Shown: piece after piece, positions 1 through 10,245 of the stretch | Layout of the letters: each line of letters starts with the position of its first letter | Position numbering within the stretch: the stretch's first letter is position 1 | NCBI GenBank assembly: GCA_039619475.1 | Contig: CM077115.1 | Coordinates: 223,867,291 to 223,931,290, forward strand | Length of the DNA stretch: 64,000 nt | Source of the DNA: Icerya purchasi | Lineage: Eukaryota > Arthropoda > Insecta > Hemiptera > Monophlebidae | Direction of reading: 5' to 3' | Program-made: the position numbers and the translations under genes | Notes under the pieces: generated by a model | Seen by the model: the letters and a program-made list of their open reading frames with translations, nothing else | What the model was told of the DNA's origin: nothing | Databases searched by the model: none

Positions 1-148
1 CTTGCTCTCAGTTTTCCTCGATTAGGTGTTATTCTGAATGAAAGAAAACAAGCAACGATAAAATGAAATTTTACACGATTCGATAAAATAAACAAAAAAA
101 GAAAAAACATTTCAACTGATTAAATGAATACTTATAAAATTAACTTAC

Positions 149-280
149 CTTCAATTACAGTGACAATTCGTCCCTCAGAAAGTTCAATATTATTTCTTGG
201 GAAAAATTCTCCGGTAGTAGTCACGAAACAAGTCTCAGTAGCAGTTTCATTTCGATTTTGAACAGATTTTGAACTGGAAC
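149..280 (-). CDS. Third coding exon of the left-edge gene
   Basis: 132 bases, entered in phase 1 after TTCTAG and left in phase 1 at GTAAGTTAAT. It encodes a polar linker (SSSKSVQNRNETATET) and then a more ordered stretch ending IVTVIEG. The next exon lies outside the window. Confidence 0.75.
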
Positions 281-3137
281 CTAGAATGCATATTTCGTAT
301 AAACGTGATATTGCACATCTACTAAACTTAATCTACTTGTACAGTGTTATCATATGAATATTTCGAAATTCACACCGCATTATTTTCATCAATCCTGTGT
401 AACAACGTAATTACCATTTTTTTGTACCCACTTCATTTTACACAGCCAGAACTAATGTTTTTTTTTGTTGTTTTCTTCTCCGAATAAACCAAAAAAAAAA
501 AAAAAAAAAAAAACATTTAAAAAATTGACTTTCGATCTGACTATACTTACTTTGAGACGATGTATCTGAAACAATTTGTATTTCCTTATTAAATGAATTC
601 AAATATTTCTGTATATTTGTTGGCGTTTCTTCTTCCGAAGTTGACAACTCGGCTGCTTCTAATTTAATATTCATATTCTGAGAATTCCGTTTTCGGCCTG
701 AAAAGAGAAGTTACTGTAACTGAACACGCAGAAATACACAAGAGATTACTGACAGTGGCAAACATTAATTCCTAAGAACTGAGAAACTCTACCTCCGTTT
801 CTTTTCCATAAAAAATTATGACTAGTATTTAATTTTAATAATTAACGACGTCTGTTATGAATAGCGAAGTAACAGCAATACGAGTAAAATGGTTACCTCA
901 GTTATTCAGTTATAATAAATTATAAGGGTATTTCTGAGTTTATATTTCGCTACTTTTATGTTTATTTTGTCATAGGAATTCAGTATCTTCTTTGCACTGA
1001 TAAAATAGGTAAATTTATTAGTCTATCTATAAACATAGTTTACTTCACAAAGAAATTTTCAAAACATGTTGTCATAAATTAATCAAAGACATATACAATA
1101 AATTAGTTTATTAGAAGAAAAAAAAAAAAAAAAAAAAAAACGTCTTTAAGATTTACTCTATAAACTAAATAAAAATGCACTGAAAAGTAAAACGTAACTA
1201 TTTGATATAAAATAATATATTTCAGAATAATATAAATAATAGGTTATTATGATCATTCTTAAACAAAGTAACTTTTTGAAGTCGGCACCAAACTCAAATT
1301 GCAACAATAATCAGAAACAATTAAATGAGTACAAGTACACAATCATTTCTTTTCCTATTAGCCAGATATTGAAACTATTAAAAATATTTTTTGTGTTTTA
1401 TTTATTGTTGCAATTTGAATTTGGTGCCGACTTCAAGTATTAATGTTTTTTAAAAATAATCGTAATATCCCCTTAAGTATATTATTCTTAAATATGTATA
1501 TTTTTTTTCGAGGAATTATTTTTTTACCTTTTACGTATTTTTATTAAATTCAAGTAAATCTTGAAATTAGTATTTTTTTTTAACTATTTAATTTCACTAT
1601 TATTAATGTAAACATTTGTGAGTTATAATACGGATTAGACTAACCTAAAATGTTGCTATATTCTGTACTATAAAAGGAGCTGGGTTTTAAAAATGTAAGT
1701 TCAAATTCCATCATGATGAGTTTGTAAATCGCACTTTGGGAGTTTCAAATTCCTGATCTTTGTGCGAATCTACATTCGTATAAACTAACATTGACAATCT
1801 CGCGTTCATCGCCTCTTTAATTTTAAAATGTTGAGTATACCTATTTTCTCTATATATTCCAATAAAAATGTTTCGGCCATTTTTTGTCCGGTTGTAACGT
1901 TTATTTTAATGACTAGTTGATTAATACAAATACCCACTGAAACTTGTATGAAACCACCACAGATCAATACAACAAAAGATCATACGAATAACAAACACCT
2001 CTTAGTCAAAAGCTATACGCAGTAATGTAAAAAAGTAATATTTCTGTCCGTGATGAACTTGTATATGGCACTGCGGGGGGTTTCAAATTAATTTTCTTTA
2101 TTCGAATCTACGTTTATTCGTGGTAATTAACAGTGATACTTTAATTTTTTTATCTGGCTATATTAAAAATTAGTTTTTTTTCAACTTACTTTTCCATCGT
2201 AAATTGATATTTTAAATGTCAACAGCATTTGTTTGTTATATTACTAAAAACTTCATTAAAGAGGCCCTCATTTTTCCGCGTTATTTGATGACTATTCTAT
2301 CCGTGTTCACAAATACTCATCAGTATTCGTTCCCCACTGACCGCTACTCTTTCCAATAAACAAACAATCATTAAAATCAGATTAAATAATCAAAAGGTAA
2401 AAAACACAAATAAGACATGTTAAGAAAGATTCACTAAGTCCCATTTAATAACGAACTGAATAATTATCGCGCAAGCTCCATCAAAACATCAAAACTTTTT
2501 ACTTTCTCCAACACCTGTTCCTCACTAAATCCGCCGAAAATGATTTCAAGCTTTTCTATTACCAATTTCAAATCATTACCTCAAAAACTTGAACAATTTC
2601 AAATGTGTTTGAAATTTCATTCATTACATATTAGGGAAATTCTTTGGTAAATCTCTACCGATTAAATATCACTGGTCTACAGCTCTTTAACTCTTGGGTT
2701 TCTATTCCGGTTTTTTTAAATATCATTAACCATATATTCTAATATCAATGACCGTTGTTTCAATTCCCAAGTTTTATCAAAAATTTTATAGTTCTTACGA
2801 ATTTTTCAGTTTAGAGTCTATTCTGGCCTAATTTTTAACATTTGCAGATCTTCCGAATCATATTTAATTTTTCCAAAACAGTGTTCCAAAAATATATGTA
2901 ACTCGACAAAGGGTATTCACATACAGCGAGAGAATAAGATAGGGAGTGGACAAATTGTTTTTTGTTTAGTGTCACAAATATCTACTACTATTTTTTCTAA
3001 CAGGCCTTTTGTTACTGAATCTTGAAACGGATATCAATTTCAACGTTGTCGCTCTCTTAATCTGTCATCAATTTCAATCGGCGAAATATATTTGTAAATG
3101 AAGTATACGTACCTCGTCTTGATCTGTTTGCCGGCAT
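149..3137 (-). CDS. Unidentified gene, N-terminal part (3 coding exons, continues beyond left edge)
   Basis: Three coding exons join in consistent phase: 3113-3137, 551-697 and 149-280, read on the minus strand. All donors are strong (GTACGT, GTAAGT, GTAAGT) and the acceptors end CAG, CAG and TAG. The joined product starts MPANRSRRGRKRNSQ and gives about 101 residues before leaving the window. It opens with a basic cluster (RSRRGRKR, like a nuclear localisation signal), followed by an acidic Ser/Thr/Glu patch (STSEEETPT), a short helical-looking stretch (NIQKYLNSFNKEIQIV), a Ser/Asn/Thr-rich linker, and a more hydrophobic segment ending GRIVTVIEG. I do not recognise a domain. The small basic N-terminus and phospho-acceptor-rich region suggest a nuclear or chromatin protein, which is inference only. 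The start at 3137 is the first ATG after an acceptor at 3167/3166, so at least one untranslated exon probably lies upstream. Real gene: fairly sure. Function: unknown. Confidence 0.75.
484..515. repeat. Poly(A) tract in intron
   Basis: Near-pure A run on the plus strand (poly(T) on the coding strand of the left-edge gene). Similar runs occur at 1119-1140, 18297-18310, 19962-19983, 20079-20098, 26223-26242, 50960-50982 and 60858-60880. Frequent A runs are compatible with LINE activity, but most of these have no LINE sequence attached. Confidence 0.8.
551..697 (-). CDS. Second coding exon of the left-edge gene
   Basis: 147 bases, entered in phase 1 after acceptor CTTTTCAG and left in phase 1 at donor GTAAGTAT. 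It encodes the end of the basic cluster (GRKRNSQN), the acidic STSEEETPT patch and NIQKYLNSFNKEIQIV. The flanking intron at 480-515 contains a long poly(A)/poly(T) run. Confidence 0.75.
1243..1475. mobile_element. Foldback MITE (about 65-bp inverted arms)
   Basis: The arm at 1247-1315 is matched in inverted orientation by 1402-1467. The core of both arms is a near-perfect block (AAGTCGGCACCAAAC, then TCAAATTGCAACAATAA) and similarity continues outward to the ends. The loop is about 85 bases. The right end reads TAATATCCCC followed by TTAA, reminiscent of the TTAA-flanked elements elsewhere in the window, while the left end is degraded. It lies in the first coding intron of the left-edge gene. 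Confidence 0.75.
1708..1800 (+). repeat. Dispersed repeat family A, partial copy
   Basis: The stretch from TGATGAGTTTGTAAATCGCAC through GTTTCAAATTCC to GCGAATCTAC aligns with the start of the longer copy at 2046 and, from its later part, with the copy at 48.2 kb. Family identity is unknown. Confidence 0.55.
2046..2345 (+). repeat. Dispersed repeat family A, long copy
   Basis: About 300 bases that align by eye over most of their length with 48218-48540 on the same strand. Shared blocks include TTTCTTTATTCGAATCTA, GTAATTA, ATATTAAAAATTA, GTTTGTTA.ATTACTAAA and GTTATTTGAT. No coding potential and no obvious terminal repeats. It could be an old SINE, a MITE or part of a longer element. Confidence 0.65.
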
Positions 3138-3166
3138 GTTGATGTTTGTAACTTGCAATAGTATCC
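3113..3166 (-). CDS. First coding exon of the left-edge gene (25 coding bases plus 5' UTR)
   Basis: Acceptor TTTTCAG ends at 3167, 29 untranslated bases follow, then ATG at 3137-3135 and eight codons (MPANRSRR) plus one base before the donor GTACGT at 3112-3107. The very short coding part followed by a 2.4-kb intron is typical of animal genes with a 5' UTR exon further upstream. Confidence 0.7.
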
Positions 3167-3167
3167 C

Positions 3168-4535
3168 TGAAAATTAAATACAAATTGGTCGTATTAAATT
3201 TTCACTGATAAACTAATACAATTCCATATTTTTATTTCTTCATAAGTTAGTACGAAATATAATCAACTTTTAAATTTAAATTTAAAAATGCAGTAACGTT
3301 TTGTACCTGCAACCTGCATATTTCTAAGCAATTACCTTCAGAAGATTTAAAATATCGAGCATATATAAAATTGAAATTAGCTTAAAATAAATTAATTTTG
3401 GATGGGTTGGCAACATAATTACGGCAAACCTATAATATCAAACGATAGGTAAATAAAGTAAGTCCCATACATTTGACAGGCGTCAAATAACAAAAAACAA
3501 GATACTGTTCGACCAAATCCCAAAAACCGTAAACCTTTTCTTTTATTGCAGTTTGAGAACGAAATATAATGATTAAGAACTTCGTACAATGTAAAAAAAT
3601 ACGTTACGATATTAAAAGTCATGTGAAAACTATATTTTTCTTTTCTCTTGGCTTTAACGTGTCTTTTTCAGCTGCCATAGCTCGACTAACGTAACAACAT
3701 AAAATAACCACGGGATGGTGTTAATGTTCCTTTCTTTTAAGTTTGAATCCTTTATCGTATATGTAAATGTAAAAACGGAAAAGATATTTACGAAAAGAAT
3801 CAGCGAGCGAAAACATTTAAAAAAAGCAAAGACTTATATCTAAGTATTTCTTTAATCTCAGCTGTAACGAAATATAAAAAGTAAAATACATCATTCAGTA
3901 TGTAGTGACGTTCGTCTAATTTACACGAATGTAAAATTACCAAATCACTTCTACGCATCTTTAAAATCTTCTCCCACTAAGAGCTAAATACCGTTTTTAG
4001 AGGCATTTCCTCGCAAGAAGCCGATCACAGAAGTAAGAAACCGACACACGTCGACAATGATTGTTTACGATCGAAATTTGTTTATTTCGTTTTGTTCCAT
4101 AGGTTTGATCTTTCCCACGCATAGGTATTCGCCAGTTCATTTTGTTCGTGCGTTTACGTTGCTTCGACATAATTAGGCATTCTTAATAAAATTATAACAT
4201 TCGAGCTGTAGTGATTGTCATCTTTCAAAAATATTGGTAGCCAAACTAACAGTTGCGTGAATTTAGTTTCAAGAACTACAGCTACATGAAGAAGATAATG
4301 TGGCCAGTTAACTACGATACATGAAAGAAAATTGAGGAAACGATTTATTAATCAAAATGTTTACATGTTAACGATTAAAGATGAGAGAACCTTGCAAAAG
4401 AACTTGGTTAAAATAATTTCGAAGCTACTAAACACTGACTCTCTCGATGAAGATCAACACATAACGTCAAATTTAAAAGAGCATATAACGAAAAGGCTAA
4501 GGCAAACGAGTGAAAAAGTAAAAAACTTAATGTAC
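3168..4535. other. Intergenic / 5' flank of the left-edge gene
   Basis: Upstream of the left-edge gene's start. It probably contains that gene's untranslated first exon and promoter, but I could not place either. There is no coding exon that I can support. Confidence 0.5.
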
Positions 4536-4540
4536 GTAAT

Positions 4541-4541
4541 A

Positions 4542-4590
<49 letters not shown>
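4541..4590. repeat. (CATA)n / (TA)n microsatellite
   Basis: Tandem CATA units pass into TA units and abut the left end of the pogo element. A matching TATA/GTGTGT tract (8031-8070) abuts its right end, so the element probably inserted into this microsatellite. Confidence 0.85.
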
Positions 4591-4591
<1 letters not shown>

Positions 4592-6089
4592 GCCGCCTCA
4601 CGATTATCCGAATTGATTTTTCAAAAAAAATAAATAAATAAAAAACGAATAAAAAGCCAAAGCGCTTTGATAAAATCCACAGCTATATGCAGCACGTATC
4701 TGAATAATTGTTTACATTCGCTGCAAATGAAGATGCTGTGAAATTTTTAAAACTTGGTTTCACAAAGAGTTTGTGCCGGCAGTTGCGAAACATTTATCCG
4801 ACAAACCGTTACCGAGAAAAGCAATCCTTATTCTTGACAATGTACCTTCCCATCCGGCACCTAAGGAGTTACAAGATGGTGATATAAAGGCAATGTTTCT
4901 TCTAGCAAACATTACATTGGTTTGTCAACCTATGGATCAAAGAAAAATATATCGACGCCACCTTCTGACCAAACTAATATCAAGCGTTGAAAATGATGAG
5001 GACTGTCAGGTTGCTTTAAAATCAATTTATATGCTTGATGTTATCACTTGGTTATCTGAGGGATAGGAAGAGATTAGTTCCATAATATTAGTGCGATCGT
5101 GAAAATATTATTAGATCATAAAGTCAGTGATAAATGGAATGAAATTGACAAACAATGTAATTTGGACAGTTCAAAAGACAACGAGAAGCTTGTTTCTCTA
5201 ATAAAAAATATTCCAAGATATAAAACGGGTAATACGGATGACGTTACAGAATGGATAGGCAACGACGAGATCGAAGAAATGGCAGATGAGGATATTGTGG
5301 CCATGGTACTCAACGAGAATCAAATTGAAAGCACCTTCAAAGTTTTATACCAAACGATAAAGGACTGAAGGCGATCAAAGTAGCACTGGAGTACATTACT
5401 CAACAGGAAAAAGTATCACCGGCGAATGCCATTTGTTTACGGAAGTGGCGAGATATATCGGCAAGGAAGGGAATGCAGCATACCTTAAGGGGTTAGGTGG
5501 GTTTCGAAGGCTCAAAAAAAGCATATTTTTAAAAGTTTTTTTTTAATATATCAAATGATATATTTTATTCAAACAATTTAACATATCAAAGATACACATT
5601 TGACAAGTACTTTGTGAAATTTTCATTTAAAAATTTTTAAAATTCAGCCATTAGGACCTTATTTCCCCAGACCCCTCAAAAAAAAGTTCTCTCGCCGTTG
5701 TCAGGATAACTCATGACAGATTCATCCGAAATTAAAAAACCAAATATTTTCTGTTAGTATATGAGTATAGCTCGTGCTTGGACGAAGGAAAAAGAAAAAA
5801 ATTAAAATTTGAGTTTTTAGCGGAGTTGTGAAGAAAAAATACCCATTTTTTGATACAATTTGCACACGTATTGCCTTGTAAAATTAGTTGTAATGAAAAA
5901 AAAAAAAAAATCCTTCGTTCAAGCACTAGATAATGTTATCTTGAAGAAGTGTGCAAAATTTGAACAAGATCGGTTCGTAACTTTTTGAGAAATCATGACA
6001 ACCGATTTCAAAAATAGAGTTTCGAGAAAAACGCGATTGAAATTTTAAATTGAAATAACACGCAGAAATTTTTTTTTTTTCAACTTCCC

Positions 6090-6835
6090 TAGAATCGTCG
6101 ATTCCGACACCATCAAGTAAAGAACCTGCTGCAGCCACAATATCCAGGGCACCCTTTTGCTCTTGCCTGTGACGAATTTTTACTTCTCGAGTCCCAGCGT
6201 CAGTTTTTTTTTCGTCTATGAGTATGCGATTCTCATCCTCTTTTTGGGCATACTCGTGGCAGTTTCGGCCAAGTTTTAAATCCATACCGTGCATAAAAAG
6301 TAAGAAAGTTGAGATTCCGTCGTTGAAAGTACCAGCAGTGACAAATGCAACAATCTGAGTTATTTTTAAACCAGCAGGAAGTATTTTTGGACTAATTTTC
6401 CAAATTAACTGGTTCAAACTTTCAACCGCTCAAAAAGATCTCCTTTGCTGTGGTGAAAGCGTGTTCATAGCCGAAGCACTCTGCCAAGCGCACTATGGAT
6501 CAGGTCCGTTTGGACATTTGTCGTGCTGTGGGTTTTTGTCTGTGGAGTTATAATGAAAGTAAATTGCCCATATAGCGTCTTTCATATTTTGTACCGAATC
6601 ACAGTTTCTTCTTACAGCCAGGTCTTAATAAACTGTTAATTTATCGATCAATTTTCCGGTAAGTTTGCCTTTGCCAGAAAGATTTTTTTTCTAGTTGTTT
6701 TACCGGCCTTGATCTGTTTTTCTTCAACTGTCTTATTGACCAAATCGCGTAAGCAGGTGCCCATCCTCTTTTGTACATGACCTACGTATTCTTTCTTGTT
6801 TATTACAAAACTTTCACCATAAGGTCCGGCATTGA
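6090..6835 (-). pseudogene. Kolobok-like transposase pseudogene (copy 1)
   Basis: Minus-strand fragments in order: PYGESFVINKKEYVGHVQKR (about 6830-6770), GKLIDKLTVY (around 6640), NCDSVQNMKDAIWAIYFHYN (around 6590-6530), DKCPNGPDP, then SLNQLIWKISPKILPAG (about 6420-6370), GMDLKLGRNCHEYA (about 6290-6240) and the tail GSLLDGVGIDD. Stops and frame shifts separate the pieces. The same tail appears as LYGAGIAD plus stop in copy 3 and LYEARIAD plus stop in copy 2, so the three elements carry one transposase family. Here the terminal stop is lost and the frame runs on. Confidence 0.7.
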
Positions 6836-7125
6836 GAATTACGGAATATATTGGAAGTGCTAAGAAAATAAACCAAAAAGAAAAAAAACACCTAATGCTG
6901 AGCAAAATTATAAAAAAACTGCATGTATGTAGGCAAAATTAAAATCCGGATACAGCAGAAATGTTTCGAATGCACGGACATACAAGATAGTATAAGGTCG
7001 TGTTTCTCAAAAATATGAGTAATAATATCCCACTCAGTCATTGTTTATTCATTTTTCAGCAATACACGCGAATTGCAGCATATATGTCCATTTTGGGTGC
7101 GAATCAAAACGGTGAATAATGAAAA

Positions 7126-7590
7126 ATGTCTCGTTCGGGAAAGAACACCACGTGTGAAATGCATCAATTAGTAATTTTGAGTAATGTACGCGGTAAGCCA
7201 TTCAGGTAGATCTCAAAATTAGTGAACATTCCCAGAAGTACGGTTTCCGATATTATTTTACGTTATAAACGGGATGAAAATACGAAGTATATAGGTGCAG
7301 CAGAGAAGTTAACGGCCTATGACCGGCATTCTATCTACCGAGAAGTGAGAAAAACCCCCCGGGTAAGTGCCCCCAAACTGGTTATACAACTGCGGGAATG
7401 TGGTCAAACGGTATGTAATGCAATTCGTAATTTAGGATGATATAATTCAGGCACTGCGCGCTGTAAACCTTATATACCAGTGAAGTCAACCAAAACAAGT
7501 GCTTTCGGTTTGCCAAGAAATAACTTTCGCACAACGAAACGTTCTGGCATAATGTACTATTTACGGACGAGTCCAAATTTAAAAAACTAA
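7126..7590 (+). pseudogene. Tc1-like transposase fragment inside the nested element
   Basis: From 7126 the reading MSRSGKNTTCEMHQL is followed by a stop, then NIPRSTVSDIILRYKRD (helix-turn-helix of Tc1 transposases) and APKLVIQLRECGQTVC (7360-7420). It then shifts frame into AFGFAKK and NVLFTDESKF (7540-7580), where TDES carries the first catalytic Asp of the Tc1 DDE domain. The rest of the catalytic domain and both Tc1 terminal repeats are missing. This is a second layer of nesting. Confidence 0.8.
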
Positions 7591-8032
7591 TTGCCCTTAG
7601 AAATTAAAAGCAAGCGAGAAAGACGGACAAACAATGGTTAAGCAGTTGCCTCGATATACCTGCGATGCGCCAGGCTGACATGACCTGACGGGCGGAACTT
7701 CCGAAGGCTCTATCTCTTAGAATTTTACTCCAATCGATTTCAAATTTTGGGAAAATATTCTAGACATATTGTATTATTTAGTAAGACAAAAAAAAAAAAA
7801 AATCGATTTTTTGAAATTTTCAAACCCACCTAACCCCTTAATCAAAGACTTCTTTAAAAACTAGTTAATGCACACCATAAGTTAATTTTCATGTTTACTT
7901 TTTTATAGGGTACGTTAATTTTCATTTTTTCATTTAATTTGCAGTATTTAACCTTGAACTCCGGCGATCCGGATTTTTTGCTATCCGGACCGGCTGGCCG
8001 CCCAATTAATTCGGATAATCGCAAGTCAACTG

Positions 8033-10245
8033 TATATATGTATATATATTATGTGTGTGTGTATATATACTACTTTTCCTGCTATTATTTCCATGATTTC
8101 AATTTAAAAATGCAAAAATTTGCTTTTTTTCAGTATATTGGAGTAAAAGAACCTATTGTCAATTTCCTCCAATAAAGCGGTGTCTGGAGTCTACTATCAT
8201 TTACGACACATGACTATAAATTTAAACCTCGACTTCACTTCCAAGCGATGGAAGAAATAAGTTTTCACTGGATGTAACGATATACATAAAAATCAATAAC
8301 AAATGGATGTGAAGCAAAAAAATTAACTTATTGGGGAAATTATTTAAATATTTATTGTCCTTATAAACTTTTAAAAAAATTTACACATTTTTAATCATGT
8401 GTGAATGAGACATGTTAGAGTTAGCAGCACCCCAAAACAAAGTTTCGGTTATTTTTACAATTTTTTAATATTTTTCATACTTTAATCATAAAAATTTATT
8501 ACCAACATTGTACACATTGTTAACAATATCAATTTGAAATATATACGACAAAAGAACTGTGATGTATCTTTAAATAATTAGCGTGTATGCTTATAAAGGT
8601 GTTACAGTGTACTCCAAAGTGGACAATTAAATTACTGTAATTAAATAAATCCTTATTTAAGAGTCCACATGATAATTTCATGAGTGTTTTACACAGAAAC
8701 GAACTACATGTAAACAATGTAATTTTAAATTTTGTATTTGTTAAACATTAAATCTTTTTCATTTATTCAACAAATGAACCGAACATATTATGAACTAATT
8801 TTACTGTACAATAGACCTTAAAAAACGGCAATGTATTAAGTTTCTTTAAAAACCAAGAAGCTGGCCACACAACCGAATTATAAGCATAAAATACAGACTA
8901 TTGTTACTTAATTAGAGGTAAAAGTCGTTCTAATAATTATTTAAGGAACTAGATGTAATTAGCTCAACATCTACTAATATATAAAACATACGAAACACTA
9001 CAATTTATATTACGTACGCCGTCTACCGGATAGAATAATAATTTTTACTTACAAATATTTACATAAGGGGCATCATTATCAATGTTCCTTTATTCATTCT
9101 TTATTTAAACACCGATGGCGCTAATGTATCTGGCTCGATTTTTTAAAATAAAGTTATTACACCAAAAAAGAGTTTGAAATTGAAGCAATATACATAATAA
9201 AGATAAAATGATGCGTTTTCAATTGAAATCCATATACACTCTTACCGTTAATTTACGAAGGACATTTTATAAACTAAGCATAATGCAATTCCACCATTTT
9301 TATTACCTACAGTGTGGCACATTAACCAACCGTTTAATTAATATTATTAAAAAACATTTTCTAAACATAAAAGTTAAGCGTAATTTAGTATTTTTGTAAT
9401 ATTTATTCTAATCCACAGATAATTTGTTATAATAAATTAATGTGAAAAATAATTAAAAAATCAAAATAATGTTTATCGACATATTTTTGAATTCATTTTT
9501 ACATTATTTATCTTACATAATTTAAGTAACTTCATCTTTAAACTTAACTATGTAAATATATATAGTAAATGCGGTCTAATTTGTTATATGCTCACAATTG
9601 GCCAAAAGCTGTATATAATTCTCATCAGCTTTTAGCTAAAAGTAAAATACCAATGAGTAAAGAAACAAAAAATGAACATAAAAAACAATATATATATTAC
9701 CGTTTATAAAAAATAAAAATAAAGAGTAACAAGAACTAGAAAATTAAAAATTGAAATATATGACAAAAAGGTGTGACTGCTACATAAAGATAATTAGTAC
9801 TCATTTTTGCATTTTATTTGTAAATATTTTTCTATTATTTGTTTCATGTTTTTAATTTCTTATTCTTTTATTACCGAAGTATACAACTTTTTCATTTATC
9901 ATTTTTTAGTTTCTATTTTTTATAGCTTAATATAGTGCCAGCTTTTAACATAAAAATTAATTTCGTTTAAATAATGTGACAAATTATTAACAAGAAAAGC
10001 TCAATAATAATTGGTTCTTTCTTTAATAATAACAAATTTCAGACGACACCACCTCTTAAAAAAAAAGAATGTTATTAAAAATTTAACTTATACTTGTGGG
10101 TATCTGTGTTATATATGCGAATGTCACATACTAAAAGAGGAGTCAAAAATTAAAGACTTTGATCAGAAAATATGCTTTTAATGTAACAATATGACTGTAG
10201 GAAACTGATACCTTTTAAGTGAAAATATTTATTTATTAGCAGACA
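8033..10245. other. AT-rich intergenic stretch
   Basis: Starts with a TATA/GTGT microsatellite (8033-8070). The remainder has short, frequently stopped reading frames and no recognisable gene or element. Confidence 0.6.

Larger units (their letters stand above)
5489..7837 (-). mobile_element. TTAA-flanked DNA element (Kolobok-like), nested copy 1
   Basis: TTAA target duplications at 5485-5488 and 7838-7841 bound inverted termini that start GGGGTTAGGTGGGTTT at both ends. TTAA duplication is known for piggyBac and Kolobok. The coding remnant inside (minus strand) belongs to a family of insect transposases otherwise called Mutator-like/Kolobok and is not piggyBac. It interrupts the pogo transposase and contains a Tc1 fragment at about 7126-7590. 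Confidence 0.8.
4755..7863 (+). pseudogene. Tigger/jerky-type transposase pseudogene split by a nested element
   Basis: Pieces of a DDE transposase of the pogo/Tigger/jerky family. The segment from 4755 begins WFHKEFVPA and has ILDNVPSHP (catalytic Asp in LDN) and QPMDQ (third catalytic Asp), 32 residues apart. The residues that normally follow QPMDQG are deleted. A TAG stop at 5064-5066 and a frame change follow, then a C-terminal region (5099-5368), EYITQQEK near 5390-5410 and CLRKWRDISARKGMQHT to 5484. The last codons, encoding LIKDFFKN and the stop, lie at 7839-7863 beyond the nested element; one TTAA copy bridges the frame exactly. The first catalytic Asp and the N-terminal helix-turn-helix are missing. 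Not functional. Confidence 0.85.
4591..8032 (+). mobile_element. pogo/Tigger-like DNA transposon, interrupted
   Basis: Inverted termini share CGATTATCCGAATT (4601-4614, and as AATTCGGATAATCG at 8008-8021), with TA on both outer sides as expected for Tc1/mariner/pogo insertion. The right end reads inward CAGTTGACTTGCGATTATCC, a terminus typical of pogo/Tigger elements. The inside carries a decayed jerky/Tigger transposase. Without the nested element (5489-7837) only about 1.1 kb remains, so the copy is also internally deleted. Confidence 0.88.
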
